Positions 25,216 to 35,444 are shown, counted from the first letter of the stretch. The stretch: DNA of 64,000 bases from Haloplanus sp. XH21 (GCF_023276355.1 NZ_JALLPL010000001.1:496001-560000), one strand, 5' to 3'. The notes: generated from the sequence alone by a model not told the origin. Numbers and translations: made by a program.

Positions 25216-25920
25216 TCAGAGCACGGCCCACGCAAGCAACGCGAGACCGACGCCGACGGCGGGCACGTCCCGCCACGTCGGATCGAGGCGGGGGAGCGTG
25301 GGGTTCCACGCGAAACAGCGGGCCTGGAGCGCGAGCGCGAAGCCGTCGGCACGGGCGAACACGCGCCGGAGTCCGGTCACCCCGATGAGGCGAATCCGCT
25401 CGAACAGCGAGCGCTCGGCGCCGAGACGGGCGTGTATCGCCCCCCGGATCGTCGAGAGGTCGTCGCGGAGCAAGGGGAGAAAGCGGAGGACGAACCCGAC
25501 GCCGGCGCCGAGGACGACGCCGGGGCGGCCCGGAACGAGACGCTGGATAGCGGCCCGCGACTCACGGACGCGGGTGGTGCGGATGTAGACCGTCGAGACG
25601 AGCAACAGGAGGAGCACCCGATAGCTCGCCAGCGCGGGCGTGACGGCGTCGGCGGGGACGACCCACGGCGCGCCGAGCGTCGCGGCCTCGACGAGCGGAC
25701 CGGCGACCAGAAAGGGGAGGAAGGCCCGATAGGTGCGGAGACTCGCCAGGATGGGCGTCGCCGCCAGCCAGCAGACGCCGACGACGAACCCCGAGAGGAC
25801 GAGCAGCCCGCGCGGCGTGGTGCGGGCGAAGGCCGCGATGGCGACGGCCGCCTGGACGAACAGTTTCGTCCGCGGATCGAGGCGGTGGACGGGCGTCTCG
25901 CCCGCGACGTACGTGATCAT
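25216..25920 (-). CDS. bioN: Energy-coupling factor transporter transmembrane protein EcfT (BioN-like)
   Basis: This 234-residue membrane protein of the CbiQ/EcfT family has hydrophobic segments throughout and coupling-helix motifs of the Ala-Arg-Gly type (SRAAIQRLVPGRPG and ADGFALALQARCFAWNP near the C-terminus). It joins the substrate-binding S component to the ATPase in ECF-type vitamin importers. It overlaps the ATPase gene by four bases and is the third gene of a BioY-EcfA-EcfT operon, so biotin is the likely substrate. Confidence 0.9.
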   Translation of the reverse strand: MITYVAGETPVHRLDPRTKLFVQAAVAIAAFARTTPRGLLVLSGFVVGVCWLAATPILASLRTYRAFLPFLVAGPLVEAATLGAPWVVPADAVTPALASYRVLLLLLVSTVYIRTTRVRESRAAIQRLVPGRPGVVLGAGVGFVLRFLPLLRDDLSTIRGAIHARLGAERSLFERIRLIGVTGLRRVFARADGFALALQARCFAWNPTLPRLDPTWRDVPAVGVGLALLAWAVL

Positions 25921-26615
25921 GGCGGGCGGACGCCGAGCGGTTCCAGATCCGCCGGCGCGGGGTCAGCGGTATCGAGCGCAATCTGCCCGTCCGAGAGCAC
26001 GACCGTCCGATCGGCCAGCGCGGCCACGTCCCGCAGGTCGTGGGTGACAACGACGACGCTCACGCCTGCCGCCTGCAGGTCGGCGAGGCGGTCGAGCACC
26101 GACTGCCGGGCGCGCCAGTCCAGGCCCGTGAACGGTTCGTCGAGGACGAGATGGTCGGGGTCCATCGCCAGCGCGCCCGCGATGGCGACGCGTTCGCGCT
26201 CGCCACCCGAGAGCTGATCGATGCGCTCGTCTTCGCGGCCGGCCATCCGGACGGCGTCGAGCGCGTCGGCGACGCGGCGGTCGATCTCCGCGTGATCGAG
26301 GCCGAGATTCGACGGGCCGAAGGCCACGTCCGCCCCGACCGTCGCGGCGACGAAGCCGTCGCGCGGCTCCTGAAACACCATGCCGACGCTGGTGCGGGCG
26401 GCGACCAGGTCGTCCTCGACCTGGCGACCGTTCACCCGCACCTCGCCCGAGTCGGGCGACAGCAGGCCGTTGAACCCGCGGACGAGCGTGGTCTTTCCGG
26501 AGCCGTTGGGGCCGGCGAGACACAGAAACTCGCCGTCGTCGAGGGTGAGCGACACGTCGTCGACCGCGACGACCTTGCCGTAGCGGGCGGTGTAGTCCTC
26601 GACGGTGATCGTCAT
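25917..26615 (-). CDS. bioM: ECF transporter ATP-binding protein (BioM-like)
   Basis: The 232-residue ABC ATPase has Walker A GPNGSGKTT (about residues 34-42), a Q-loop in VGMVFQEPRDGFVAATVGAD, signature LSGGERERVAIAGALAM, Walker B HLVLDEPFTGLD and an H-loop VVVTHDLRDVA. The Q-helix after the Q-loop is typical of EcfA proteins. It energises biotin import together with BioY and the EcfT protein. Four-base overlaps with both neighbours show tight translational coupling. Confidence 0.93.
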   Translation of the reverse strand: MTITVEDYTARYGKVVAVDDVSLTLDDGEFLCLAGPNGSGKTTLVRGFNGLLSPDSGEVRVNGRQVEDDLVAARTSVGMVFQEPRDGFVAATVGADVAFGPSNLGLDHAEIDRRVADALDAVRMAGREDERIDQLSGGERERVAIAGALAMDPDHLVLDEPFTGLDWRARQSVLDRLADLQAAGVSVVVVTHDLRDVAALADRTVVLSDGQIALDTADPAPADLEPLGVRPP

Positions 26616-27196
26616 CGGGCGACGATGGCGTCGCTGCGGACGATGGCGACGGTCGCCGCGACTTTCAGCGTCGCCACCGGCAGGAAGGGGAGGACGACCG
26701 CCGAGACGGCGGCAACGAGGCCGATGGCCTGCACCAGCGCGTAGCCGACCGCGCCGGCGGCGTAGATGACGGCCGTGCCCGCGACGAGTGCCGCGACGAG
26801 ACGCGCCAGCGGAACGTCGCCGAGCGGCGTCAACCCGTCTGGGCCGTGGGTGACGGCGCCGATGGTCATCGCGGCGAGCGGGAAGCCGATCAGAAAGCCG
26901 CCGGTCGGACCGAGGAGGACGCCGAGACCAGCGTTCCCGCCGGCGAATACGGGGAGCCCAACCACCCCGGCGAGCAGATAGAGGGTGAACGCGACGCCCG
27001 CCCAGAGCGGACCGAGGACGATTCCCGCGAGATACACCCAGAGCGTCTGGAGCGTGATCGGCACGTTCGGCGCGAGCGGATGCACCACGTCGACCGGTGC
27101 CGTGGCGCTGGTCGCCGCCGCGAACAGCACCGCGCGGGCGACGTTGCCCGTCACCTCGTCGCCGACGAGTTCGACCGAGTCCGTTGCCGTCGTCAT
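26612..27196 (-). CDS. bioY: Biotin transporter substrate-binding S component BioY
   Basis: The 194-residue integral membrane protein starts at ATG 27196 (MTTATDSVELVGDEV). The BioY signature is PLAPNVPITLQTLWVYLAG, followed by [40 protein letters not shown] and FLIGFPLAA. It binds biotin with high affinity. As the first gene of the operon, it lies behind a short region with a palindrome at 27223-27232 that may be a regulatory site. Confidence 0.95.
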   Translation of the reverse strand: MTTATDSVELVGDEVTGNVARAVLFAAATSATAPVDVVHPLAPNVPITLQTLWVYLAGIVLGPLWAGVAFTLYLLAGVVGLPVFAGGNAGLGVLLGPTGGFLIGFPLAAMTIGAVTHGPDGLTPLGDVPLARLVAALVAGTAVIYAAGAVGYALVQAIGLVAAVSAVVLPFLPVATLKVAATVAIVRSDAIVAR

Positions 27197-27214
27197 AGCG
27201 GTGACTCTCTCGTA

Positions 27215-27236
27215 AACCACTTAGTAGCTACTGGTT
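27215..27236. promoter_or_regulatory. Palindromic candidate operator in the bioY promoter
   Basis: A perfect 10-bp palindrome AGTAGCTACT (27223-27232) sits within AACCA(N12)TGGTT ends (27215-27219 and 27232-27236). It lies 19-40 bases upstream of the bioY ATG, where the TATA element and transcription start are expected. A repressor binding here would block the operon. The regulator is not known. Confidence 0.4.
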
Positions 27237-27302
27237 GACGAAAGATATACGGTCGGTTTAGCGGAGGGTTTTTTCGTCCGAGCGGCGTTCGTACATGTCA
27301 GT

Positions 27303-27905
27303 ATGGACGAAAAAACCGAGGAGCTACGCGACATCTTCCTCGACGCGACGGGCGAAGAGTCGGTCACGGAACGCCAGGCCGAAACGCCCGGCTCGCTCGT
27401 CGACGACGAGAAAGCGGACGAGGAGGCGGCCCGTCTGCACGACCTGCTCGACCCCATGCGCGAGCAGTACGCGTTCGACACCGACCTCTCCGCCGACGCG
27501 TACGCTCGTCTCATCCGTGGCTTCTATAACGACGCGTCGGACGCGGCGCTCGCGGCCGCCCTCGGCATCGACGAGGACCGCGTCGAGCGGGCACGGTTGG
27601 ACCTCCATCTCGTCCGCGAGAGCGACCGCGACCACCCCGACTACGACGCCGTCCGCGCGGCCGTCGTCGACGGCGCGGACGACGCGACCATCGCCGACGA
27701 ACACGGGCTCGACACCGAGACGGTCGCCGCGCTCCGACGGGTCGTCGACGCGGAACGTACGGCCACCCGCGCCAACGACCGCTTCCGCGACGCCTTCGCC
27801 GAACTGCTGACCGACGCGGATCTCTCCGACCACCTCGCCAGCGACTCCCGCAAGGACGGCCTGCAGGAAGCGACCGAGGACATCGAGACCGATGTCTCCT
27901 TCTAG
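27303..27905 (+). CDS. Conditioned-medium-induced protein 4-like haloarchaeal protein
   Basis: The 200-residue soluble protein is strongly acidic and helical, with repeated short helix-turn-helix-like units (YARLIRGFYNDASDAALAAA followed by LGIDEDRVERARLDL; and VVDGADDATIADEHGLDTET). The style resembles the haloarchaeal protein annotated as conditioned medium-induced protein 4 (from memory). It lies 37 bases upstream of mcm and probably shares its transcript. A DNA-binding role is possible but unproven. Confidence 0.65.
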   Translation: MDEKTEELRDIFLDATGEESVTERQAETPGSLVDDEKADEEAARLHDLLDPMREQYAFDTDLSADAYARLIRGFYNDASDAALAAALGIDEDRVERARLDLHLVRESDRDHPDYDAVRAAVVDGADDATIADEHGLDTETVAALRRVVDAERTATRANDRFRDAFAELLTDADLSDHLASDSRKDGLQEATEDIETDVSF

Positions 27906-27942
27906 CGAAGACTCTTAGGCGAGTAGGAACGACGGGAGGATA

Positions 27943-30900
27943 ATGGCGCAGTCGTCGCAAAACCAGGAGTTGATCGACCGGTTCGGCCGGTTCTATCGGA
28001 ACTACTACCGCGACGAGATCAGCCGGCTCGCCCAGCGTTACCCCAACGAACAGCGGTCCCTCCACGTCGACTACGACGACCTCTACCAGTTCGATCCGGA
28101 TCTCGCGGAGGACTACCTCTCTCAGCCGGACCAGCTCACCGAGTACGCCGAAGAGGCGCTTCGCGTCTACGACCTGCCCGCGGACGTGTCGCTCGGCCAG
28201 GCCCACGTCCGCCTGCGGAACCTCCCCGACACCGTGGACATCCGATCGATCCGCGTCCACGACAACCACGTCGGCCGCCTCATCGCCGTCTCGGGCATCA
28301 TCCGCAAGGCGACGGACGTCCGCCCCAAGATCACCGAGGCGGCCTTCGAGTGCCAGCGCTGTGGCACGATGACCTACATCCCACAGACCGACGGCGGGTT
28401 CCAGGAACCCCACGAATGCCAGGGCTGTGAGCGGCAGGGACCCTTCCGCGTCAACTACGACCAGTCCGAGTTCGTCGACTCCCAGAAGATCCGTGTCCAG
28501 GAGTCGCCCGAGGGCCTCCGCGGCGGCGAGACCCCCCAGAGCATCGACATCGACATCGAGGACGACATCACGGGCGAGGTGACCGCCGGCGACCACGTCA
28601 CCGTCACCGGCGTCCTCCACATCGACCAGGTGACCGAGGGCAACGAGAAGTCCCAGCTGTTCGACCTCTATATGGACGGCGTCAGCGTCGAGATCGAGGA
28701 CGAACAGTTCGAGGAGATGGAGATCAGCGAGACGGACAAGCGAGAGATCATCGAACTCTCGAACCACCCCGACCTCTACGACGAGATGGTCGCCTCCCTC
28801 GCGCCCTCCATCTACGGCTACGACGAGGAGAAACTCGCCATGATCCTCCAGCTGTTCTCGGGCGTGACCAAGGAACTCCCGGACGGCACCCGGATTCGTG
28901 GCGACCTGCATATGCTTTTGATCGGGGATCCGGGTACCGGGAAGTGCGTCGATGGGGACACACGCGTGACGCTCGCTGACGGGCGTGAACGGCCGATCCG
29001 GGAACTCGTCGAACGCAATCTCGACGATCCGACGCCAGTCGACGATGGCGTCTACGACGACGCCGAGATCGATCTTCAGTCCGTCACCGCAGAAGGCCAG
29101 CTCACGACACGACAGGCGACGAGAGTGTGGAAACGGGAGGCACCTGCACAACTGTATCGCATTCGGACGGCGAGCGGACGGGAACTTGACGTTACACCGT
29201 CTCATCCCCTGTTTACACAGGATGGCGGGCGGCTCACCGCCACCAGAGCAGAGACACTAGACGTTGGCGAGCGTATTGCCACGCCGCGAAGGCTCGGCGA
29301 AGAAGGAGATGATACTCTCGATGTTGATTATCGGCAGTCAAAGTCGCCCAACACTGTCAGACTCGACTGTCCGGAGCAGTGGACACCCCGTCTCGCGCGT
29401 CTCGTCGGCTACATCGTCGCCGAAGGGCACGTGATCAGCCGTGACGACAACACGGCAGATGTTCGTATCACGAATCAAGACGACGAGATCCTATCCGACG
29501 CCTCTCAGGCCTACGAAGAACTCGGACTGACATACACCATCGACGATTCTCGAAACGGTGGGTCGACCAGTGACGTTCGCTGTACTGCCAGCGAGTTCAT
29601 CAGCTTCCTCGAACACCTCGAGCCAGCGATCCTTCGTAATTCGGCAGCGCAACGGGTCCCAGACGCGCTGTTCACCGCGACGAAGGAGACGAAACAAGAG
29701 TTCCTTCGCGCATACGTCGATGCGGAGGGCCATGTCTCCGAAACGCAACGAGAGATTACGGTCGCATCGATGAGTCGCGAACTACTGGAAGGTGCTCAAT
29801 CGCTCTTGCTGGCTTGCGGTGTCCAATCGAGCATTGCGCCACGGGCCAACGGAAGTTACCGCCTCCGTATCTCCGGCGAGGCGTTCGAAACGTACGTTCG
29901 AAGTATTGGATTCGTCACGGACCGGAAGACGGAGGCATCCCGGTCGTACGATGACGTTTCGAGCAATACGAACGTAGATATTGTTCCGGAAATCGGTGAT
30001 GACCTTCGTCAGATCCGGAAACAACTTCAGCTCACACAGTTCGACTGTGGGATCCCACGAACGACCGACCAACATTACGAGCGCGGCGACCGTAATCCGA
30101 GCAGGCAGAGCCTCAAGACAGTCGTCGACGCATTCCGAACCCGTCTCACGTGGCTTCAGAGGGCTCAGCTGGAAAACGGCAGTTGGGAGGACATCGAGGC
30201 GATCCGGCAAGAACTGAACGTATCCCAGCGAGAACTTGCAGACCGTATGGGCGTTGAGCAGACGGCCGTGAGCTACTACGAACGGAACGCAGTCGCTCCC
30301 GACGGCGGCCGTACCGCCGATGCACGAGATGCGATCCTCAAACGTATCGACGATGCGCTGTCCGTTTCGGAGGCTGTAGATTCACTCGAAGCGTCCTGTA
30401 CGAACGATATCGTCTGGGATCGCATCGAATCGATCGAGGCCGTCGAACCCGACGATGACTGGGTGTACGACCTCGAAGTCGCGGACACCCACACGTACTT
30501 GGCGAACGGCGTCGTCTCGCACAACTCGCAGTTGCTCTCGTACATCCGAAATATTGCGCCGCGATCCATCTACACGTCGGGGAAGGGGTCGTCCTCGGCT
30601 GGCCTCTGTGTGACGGGCGATACGCTGATTCACACGGCTGACGGGTTCAAGCCGATTCGCGAACTAGCCACGCCGCATCACCCCTCCCCAGTCGACGAGG
30701 AAACCGCCGCTCCGGCCAGCCACGAGCTATACACGTTCGGCCGCGAGGACGGGGCGATGACCCGCCGACAGAGTTCACACGTCTGGCGGATGCCGGAAAA
30801 GCCGTGTCGGCGGATCGAGACGGCACACGGGAAGGAACTGGAAACGTCGGTCAACACGCCCGTACTGGTCTGTGGCGACGAGGGCATCGAGTGGCGTGAG

Positions 30901-33204
30901 ATGGCCGACGTGGACGCAGGCGAGTTCGTCGCCGTGCCGAAATACGACGATGTCGAGCGGTCCACGCTGTCGACGCGCCCCTTCTTCGAATTCACCGAGG
31001 AGAAACTGAAACCGACGGCCGAGTCGGTCGAGTTCCTCCGCAATCGGCTTCGGGAGGAGTTCGGGACGCTCCGCGATGCCGCCGCCGCGCTCGATCTGCC
31101 GGAAGACTTCATCTACGACTCGCTGTCCAACCGTCACCTGCCACAGGACCGCCTCGACCACGTTCTGGATGCCGTCGGCGCAGACCGAATGGACATCGAC
31201 ATCGAACGCGCGATGCTCGGACACGGGAACAGCGTCACGATCCCGGATACGTTCGACGCGGACCTCATGTATCTCGTCGGTCTCGTCTTCGGCGACGGGG
31301 ACATCATGGTGTCTCGCCGTGGCGGGAATCGCGGCCACGTCCGCATCTCCAACTCGAACGAGGAGCTGCTGCGAGACGCCGCGCGAATCGTCGACGAGAC
31401 GTTCGACAAGTCCGTCGACATCGAACGCCAACCTGACCGCGTGCCCTGCATCCGGATTCACAGCGCCACCATCGCCCGCTTTTTCCAGAATCTCGGGATG
31501 GAGAGTCCGAAAGACGATCTGCGACTCGATCCGAGGCTGACGACTGCCGAGCACGCCGACGCGTTCCTCCGCGGCCTGTTCGACGCGGATGGTTCGGTCT
31601 CCGCACGCGATGATGGCGGTTCCAGTATCCAGTTTTCGACCATCAGCGACGCGCTGGGCCAGCAGGTACAGTTGCTGCTCGAAACGTACGGCATCCGGGC
31701 ACGACGGCGTGAACGTGACCGCCGTGGGACGTACGAACTGGAGACGGGACACGAAATCGAGTCGAAGGCGATCCAGACGCATCTGGCCATCTATGGCAAG
31801 GACATCGACACGTTCGCGGAGCGGGTCGGCTTCCGGTCGGAAGCGAAGACGGCCGCACTGGAAACGGTCGTGGGCGGCGCCGAACGGCGGGGCGAGCGAC
31901 TCCCCGTCTCCGGGGCGCTCGCAGCCGCGGCAGGACCGGCCGGGACGTATTATCAGAATTTCCACCGTGGCGACAATCCCAGTCGAGAGCGCGCCCGGGC
32001 GATGCTCGCGGACCGTGATCTCGGTGACATCGCACCGGTCGTCCGCGAGGCAGCCGAGGCGGACCTGGTGTGGGACAAAGTCGTCACGGCGACCGACACC
32101 GGCAAGAAGGAGCTGTTCGATCTCACCGTCCCCGAGACGAACAACTTCGTCGGCAACGGTATCGTGACGCACAACACGGCCGCCGCAGTTCGCGACGACT
32201 TCGGCGAGGGCCAACAGTGGAGCCTCGAAGCCGGGGCGCTCGTGCTCGCGGACCAGGGCATCGCCGCTGTCGACGAACTTGATAAGATGCGCTCGGAAGA
32301 TCGCTCCGCCATGCACCAGGCGCTCGAACAACAGGAGATCAGCATCTCCAAAGCGGGCATCAACGCCACCCTCAAATCCCGGTGTTCGCTGCTCGGCGCT
32401 GCCAACCCGAAATACGGCCGGTTCGACCAGTACGAACCCATCGGCGAGCAGATCGACCTCGAACCCGCGCTCGTCTCGCGGTTCGACCTCATCTTCACCG
32501 TCACAGACCAGCCCGATCCGGAGGAGGACGCCGCGCTGGCCGAACACATTCTGCGCACGAACTACGCGGGCGAGTTGAACACCCAGCGGACGGAGGTGTC
32601 CAACCCCGAGTACAGCGAGGCGGAGGTCGAATCGGTGACCGACACGGTCGAACCCGCCATCGATCCCGAACTCCTGCGGAAGTACATCGCCTACGCCAAA
32701 CGCTCCTGTTTCCCGACGATGACCGACGAGGCGAAGGCGGCCATCCGCGATTTCTACGTCGACCTGCGCGCAAAAGGCGCCGACGAGGACGCGCCAGTCC
32801 CCGTTACCGCCCGAAAACTCGAAGCCCTGGTGCGTCTCGCGGAGGCGAGCGCCCGCGTCCGCCTCTCCGATACGGTCGAACAGTCGGACGCCGAGCGCGT
32901 CATCGAAATCGTCCGCTCGTGTCTGCAGGACATCGGAGTCGACCCCGAGACCGGCGAGTTCGACGCCGACGTCATCGAGACAGGTACCTCGAAGAGTCAG
33001 CGCGACCGTATCAAGAGCATCAAGGACGTCATCGAGACGGTCGACGCGGAGTACGAGGGCGAGGCCGGCGCCCCCATCGACGCGATCATCGACCGGGCGG
33101 CCGCCGAAGGCATCGAAGAGGAGAAAGTGATGGATCAGATCGAGCAGTTGCGCCGGAAAGGCGACGTGTACAGTCCGACGACGGATCAGTACAAGGTGGT
33201 GTGA
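27943..33204 (+). CDS. mcm: MCM replicative helicase with two inteins
   Basis: This is the hexameric replication-fork helicase. The 1753-residue precursor should splice to about 703 residues, the usual haloarchaeal MCM length. Extein parts are the N-terminal OB/zinc domain ([20 protein letters not shown], then CQGC), Walker A GDPGTGK-S split by intein 1 after the Lys (residue 334), SSSAGL-T split by intein 2 after residue 888, Walker B region [15 protein letters not shown], sensor [11 protein letters not shown], arginine finger LVSRFDLIF, and a C-terminal winged helix. Intein 1 is residues 335-861 and intein 2 is 889-1411. The stop overlaps the next gene (TGATG). Confidence 0.97.
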   Translation: MAQSSQNQELIDRFGRFYRNYYRDEISRLAQRYPNEQRSLHVDYDDLYQFDPDLAEDYLSQPDQLTEYAEEALRVYDLPADVSLGQAHVRLRNLPDTVDIRSIRVHDNHVGRLIAVSGIIRKATDVRPKITEAAFECQRCGTMTYIPQTDGGFQEPHECQGCERQGPFRVNYDQSEFVDSQKIRVQESPEGLRGGETPQSIDIDIEDDITGEVTAGDHVTVTGVLHIDQVTEGNEKSQLFDLYMDGVSVEIEDEQFEEMEISETDKREIIELSNHPDLYDEMVASLAPSIYGYDEEKLAMILQLFSGVTKELPDGTRIRGDLHMLLIGDPGTGKCVDGDTRVTLADGRERPIRELVERNLDDPTPVDDGVYDDAEIDLQSVTAEGQLTTRQATRVWKREAPAQLYRIRTASGRELDVTPSHPLFTQDGGRLTATRAETLDVGERIATPRRLGEEGDDTLDVDYRQSKSPNTVRLDCPEQWTPRLARLVGYIVAEGHVISRDDNTADVRITNQDDEILSDASQAYEELGLTYTIDDSRNGGSTSDVRCTASEFISFLEHLEPAILRNSAAQRVPDALFTATKETKQEFLRAYVDAEGHVSETQREITVASMSRELLEGAQSLLLACGVQSSIAPRANGSYRLRISGEAFETYVRSIGFVTDRKTEASRSYDDVSSNTNVDIVPEIGDDLRQIRKQLQLTQFDCGIPRTTDQHYERGDRNPSRQSLKTVVDAFRTRLTWLQRAQLENGSWEDIEAIRQELNVSQRELADRMGVEQTAVSYYERNAVAPDGGRTADARDAILKRIDDALSVSEAVDSLEASCTNDIVWDRIESIEAVEPDDDWVYDLEVADTHTYLANGVVSHNSQLLSYIRNIAPRSIYTSGKGSSSAGLCVTGDTLIHTADGFKPIRELATPHHPSPVDEETAAPASHELYTFGREDGAMTRRQSSHVWRMPEKPCRRIETAHGKELETSVNTPVLVCGDEGIEWREMADVDAGEFVAVPKYDDVERSTLSTRPFFEFTEEKLKPTAESVEFLRNRLREEFGTLRDAAAALDLPEDFIYDSLSNRHLPQDRLDHVLDAVGADRMDIDIERAMLGHGNSVTIPDTFDADLMYLVGLVFGDGDIMVSRRGGNRGHVRISNSNEELLRDAARIVDETFDKSVDIERQPDRVPCIRIHSATIARFFQNLGMESPKDDLRLDPRLTTAEHADAFLRGLFDADGSVSARDDGGSSIQFSTISDALGQQVQLLLETYGIRARRRERDRRGTYELETGHEIESKAIQTHLAIYGKDIDTFAERVGFRSEAKTAALETVVGGAERRGERLPVSGALAAAAGPAGTYYQNFHRGDNPSRERARAMLADRDLGDIAPVVREAAEADLVWDKVVTATDTGKKELFDLTVPETNNFVGNGIVTHNTAAAVRDDFGEGQQWSLEAGALVLADQGIAAVDELDKMRSEDRSAMHQALEQQEISISKAGINATLKSRCSLLGAANPKYGRFDQYEPIGEQIDLEPALVSRFDLIFTVTDQPDPEEDAALAEHILRTNYAGELNTQRTEVSNPEYSEAEVESVTDTVEPAIDPELLRKYIAYAKRSCFPTMTDEAKAAIRDFYVDLRAKGADEDAPVPVTARKLEALVRLAEASARVRLSDTVEQSDAERVIEIVRSCLQDIGVDPETGEFDADVIETGTSKSQRDRIKSIKDVIETVDAEYEGEAGAPIDAIIDRAAAEGIEEEKVMDQIEQLRRKGDVYSPTTDQYKVV
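28945..30525 (+). other. Intein 1 of MCM (527 residues, LAGLIDADG endonuclease, Xre-type HTHs)
   Basis: The intein begins [17 protein letters not shown], with Cys1 as nucleophile, and ends VVSHN before Ser of the extein. Block B is [19 protein letters not shown] motifs are LVGYIVAEG (intein residues 153-161) and LRAYVDAEG (254-262). After the nuclease come two Xre-like helix-turn-helix segments, about 354-392 and 416-452 ([20 protein letters not shown]). The insertion point is inside the ATP-binding P-loop. The codon use is more AT-rich than in the extein, which suggests later arrival. Confidence 0.95.
30607..32175 (+). other. Intein 2 of MCM (523 residues, LAGLIDADG endonuclease)
   Basis: The intein begins [20 protein letters not shown] and ends NGIVTHN before Thr of the extein. 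LAGLIDADG motifs are LVGLVFGDG (intein residues 223-231) and LRGLFDADG (311-319). The usual block B T-x-x-H motif is not evident: the region reads [14 protein letters not shown], without histidine. Splicing may then use a variant mechanism. G+C content is closer to that of the host than in intein 1. Confidence 0.93.
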
Positions 33205-33488
33205 TGGACCGAATTTCCGCACTCAGAAACGTCGAGCAGGCACTCCGTGCGTTCGAGGAGGGAGAGACCGACCTCGCAGCAACCGAAGAGCGGGTTCTAG
33301 CGACGCTCCGAACCTATGCCACGGAGTTCGACGAGGAGACGGGACTCGTGGCGTACGCGGGGCGCGGTCCCGAGGCGGTGGACGGTGTCGTGGTGGTCGC
33401 ATCCTCGCGGACGGAAGCGCGGGAACGCGTCCTGTCTCACGCCGAGGCGGCAGACAGGGACGCGGTCGAAGTCGAACGGCTATCGTAG
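33204..33488 (+). CDS. Haloarchaeal conserved protein downstream of mcm (94 aa)
   Basis: Its ATG overlaps the mcm stop (TGATG), so it is translationally coupled to the helicase. The 94 residues form an amphipathic N-terminal helix (NVEQALRAFEEGETDLAATE), a short beta region (GLVAYAGRGPEAVDGVVVVA) and a C-terminal helix. I see no catalytic motif. It probably belongs to one of the haloarchaea-only families clustered with mcm (DUF7854-type, from memory and unchecked). Confidence 0.8.
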   Translation: MDRISALRNVEQALRAFEEGETDLAATEERVLATLRTYATEFDEETGLVAYAGRGPEAVDGVVVVASSRTEARERVLSHAEAADRDAVEVERLS

Positions 33489-33571
33489 TTCACCGACGCG
33501 CAGTCCACCTCCAGCGGGTGAGACTGCCGGTACCGATACCATTAGGTGGTCGGTCGGGGCACGCCCACGCG

Positions 33572-33916
33572 GTGCTACTCGTCGTCACGTACTCACAGGC
33601 CGCCCGCACGACGCTCCGAAACGTCTGTCGGAGCCACGAGGCGACCGTGGTTCGGCGACTGGGCCGCGCGGCGCTGTTCGAAGAGACGGAACTCGGCGCG
33701 TTTCTCGCCTTGCGCCTCCGTGAGAAACACGGCGACGACGTTCAGCTCGAGCGGACCTCCCCGCTCAACGAGTTCGCGACGGTTCCCGACCGTGTCCGAG
33801 AGGCAGCCAAGAGCTACGAGAACCGCGAGACAGCGAGCACGCCGTACGCCAAGTTCGCGTCGAACACCGAGCATCCGAATCCGGACACTCTGCGAGACGC
33901 CGACTTATGCGAGTGA
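33572..33916 (+). CDS. Haloarchaeal conserved protein (114 aa)
   Basis: The GTG at 33572 (VLLVVTYSQAARTTLRNVCR) is preferred over an upstream in-frame start because the preceding residues look non-coding. The 114-residue protein is alpha/beta, with an Arg-rich N-terminal half, VVRRLGRAALFEETELGAFL, and a C-terminal segment STPYAKFASNTEHPN. No named domain is recognised. It overlaps the next start by 10 bases and belongs to the mcm-linked cluster. Confidence 0.78.
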   Translation: MLLVVTYSQAARTTLRNVCRSHEATVVRRLGRAALFEETELGAFLALRLREKHGDDVQLERTSPLNEFATVPDRVREAAKSYENRETASTPYAKFASNTEHPNPDTLRDADLCE

Positions 33917-34737
33917 GGATAGACGGAGCGGTGCGCGAGGGACAGGCCATCGACCTCACCGAGTTCGACGTCTCCGCGACGGCGGTCGTGCGGGCGATCG
34001 ATGGCGGCGGCGCGTCGCTCGATGTCGACTGTCCGACACCCGGTGCCGCCCACGGTCACGTCGCGCTGTTGCCGCCAGCGACGTTCGACCGCCGGGCAGC
34101 GCTCGCGGACGTGGCCCGAGCGCTGGGTCACGAATCGTCGGCCAGTGCGTCGCTCGCCGACGCCCGCTCGGAACTGGCGTCGCTGTCGCCGCCATCAGTC
34201 GACGGGCGAGCGGCGCGACAGCGGGTCGCCGAGGCAGGAACGGAGGAGGACCGCTTGCGCGAGCGTGTCGCGGAACTGCGGGGTCGCGTGCAGGCACGCC
34301 AGGAGATGGGGGCATCGACGACGGCCGTCGAGGCACAACTGAACGAGGCGGTTCGGAAGCTCTCGGAGGCCGAAACCGAACGGATCGCGGCCGAACAGGC
34401 GCTCGATCGCGCAGCGACGGCCGCAAGGGAGGCCCGAGACCGTCGCGACCGGCGCCTGGAACTCGAAGACCGGGTAGCGAACTTGGAGCGGACGGTCCGG
34501 TGCGACCTGACGAGTGCGGTGTGGGACCGGTTCCGATCGGCGCTCCGCACCGTCCCGGGAACGGCGACTGCCGGAGAATCGCCCGGCGACTACGACGGTG
34601 ACGCGGCGACTGCGGCGCTGGGCGTGACCCGAATCGCCCCGCTCGATGCTCCGGTCGTCGTTGACGGCCTCGATCGATTTTCCGGGGCCAGCGAAGCCGT
34701 GTCGGTGCTAGACGCGCCCGTGATTTATACACGGTAA
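33907..34737 (+). CDS. Coiled-coil haloarchaeal protein in the mcm cluster (276 aa)
   Basis: The ATG lies inside the end of the previous gene. The N-terminal part (1-85) is mixed beta and ends in PPATFDRRAALADVARALG. A long Arg-, Glu- and Ala-rich coiled coil (about 95-205: RLRERVAELRGRVQARQEMG, AVRKLSEAETERIAAEQALD) follows, then a compact C-terminal domain. The coiled coil suggests oligomerisation or a scaffold role. The function is unknown. Confidence 0.78.
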   Translation: MRVRIDGAVREGQAIDLTEFDVSATAVVRAIDGGGASLDVDCPTPGAAHGHVALLPPATFDRRAALADVARALGHESSASASLADARSELASLSPPSVDGRAARQRVAEAGTEEDRLRERVAELRGRVQARQEMGASTTAVEAQLNEAVRKLSEAETERIAAEQALDRAATAAREARDRRDRRLELEDRVANLERTVRCDLTSAVWDRFRSALRTVPGTATAGESPGDYDGDAATAALGVTRIAPLDAPVVVDGLDRFSGASEAVSVLDAPVIYTR

Positions 34738-34754
34738 CGCGGCCAGTTCGGGGT

Positions 34755-35444
34755 ATGGACTCCGAATGGTCGATACGCTCGCTCGAAGGGTGTGACGGCG
34801 TCGCCCTCGTGATGGTCGACCTGCACAACCCCTCGCCCGTCGATCGATCGGTGTGCGTACGGAACCGCCTCGATGGGCCCGTTCTCCCGCCACAGCGAGG
34901 TGGCGTTGCGGAGGCAGGGTGGGACGACGGGGGGTTCACTGGAGTCGTGCCGGCGGGCGAGCGACGGGCGATCGGCTACGCCTGTCCCGCACCCGAACGA
35001 CGGCCGCCAGTGGACGTAATCGACGAGGGACGAGCGACCGGGAACAGAGAGGGATCGACCGATCGGACGGCCACGATCGCCGTTCGTGAACTCGCCGATC
35101 CGCGGCCGCCAGCCGACGCGGTTCCGATCCGAACGTCCTGTCTCAAGAGCGATACCGAGAGGGACGGAGAAACGACGGAACACGACGTGCATCCGCCGGA
35201 ATCAGTCGAGACGTGGTTGCAATCGGTCGAACGACGGATCGAACGTGGAGAGCGGCTGACCGAGGCCTCCGTCGAGACGGCGACGAGCGTGCTCGACGAC
35301 GGCCCACCCGACATCGTCGAACTCGACGCGCGCGTCTCGGCGGACGCGGCCGCACTCCGCGTACTTGCGGATCGAACCGCGGCGCTCGCAGAGCGGGCGA
35401 CAGCGGTCGATATCCCGGTCGAAGCGCTCCGGAGGCTGGCGTGA
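34755..35444 (+). CDS. Haloarchaeal conserved protein in the mcm cluster (229 aa)
   Basis: Seventeen bases separate it from the coiled-coil gene, and its stop overlaps the GTG start of the ParA-like gene. The N-terminal domain (about 1-85) contains ALVMVDLHNPSPVDRSVCVR and may be a small beta sandwich. The middle is low complexity, and the C-terminal 80 residues form helices (VETWLQSVERRIERGERLTE, VSADAAALRVLADRTAALAE). No known family is recognised. Coupling with ParA suggests that they act together. Confidence 0.76.
   Translation: MDSEWSIRSLEGCDGVALVMVDLHNPSPVDRSVCVRNRLDGPVLPPQRGGVAEAGWDDGGFTGVVPAGERRAIGYACPAPERRPPVDVIDEGRATGNREGSTDRTATIAVRELADPRPPADAVPIRTSCLKSDTERDGETTEHDVHPPESVETWLQSVERRIERGERLTEASVETATSVLDDGPPDIVELDARVSADAAALRVLADRTAALAERATAVDIPVEALRRLA

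Noticed and set aside
30775-33222. Minus-strand open frame of 815 codons opposite mcm
   Set aside because: It is antisense to a well-supported helicase with inteins, and its translation is low-complexity.
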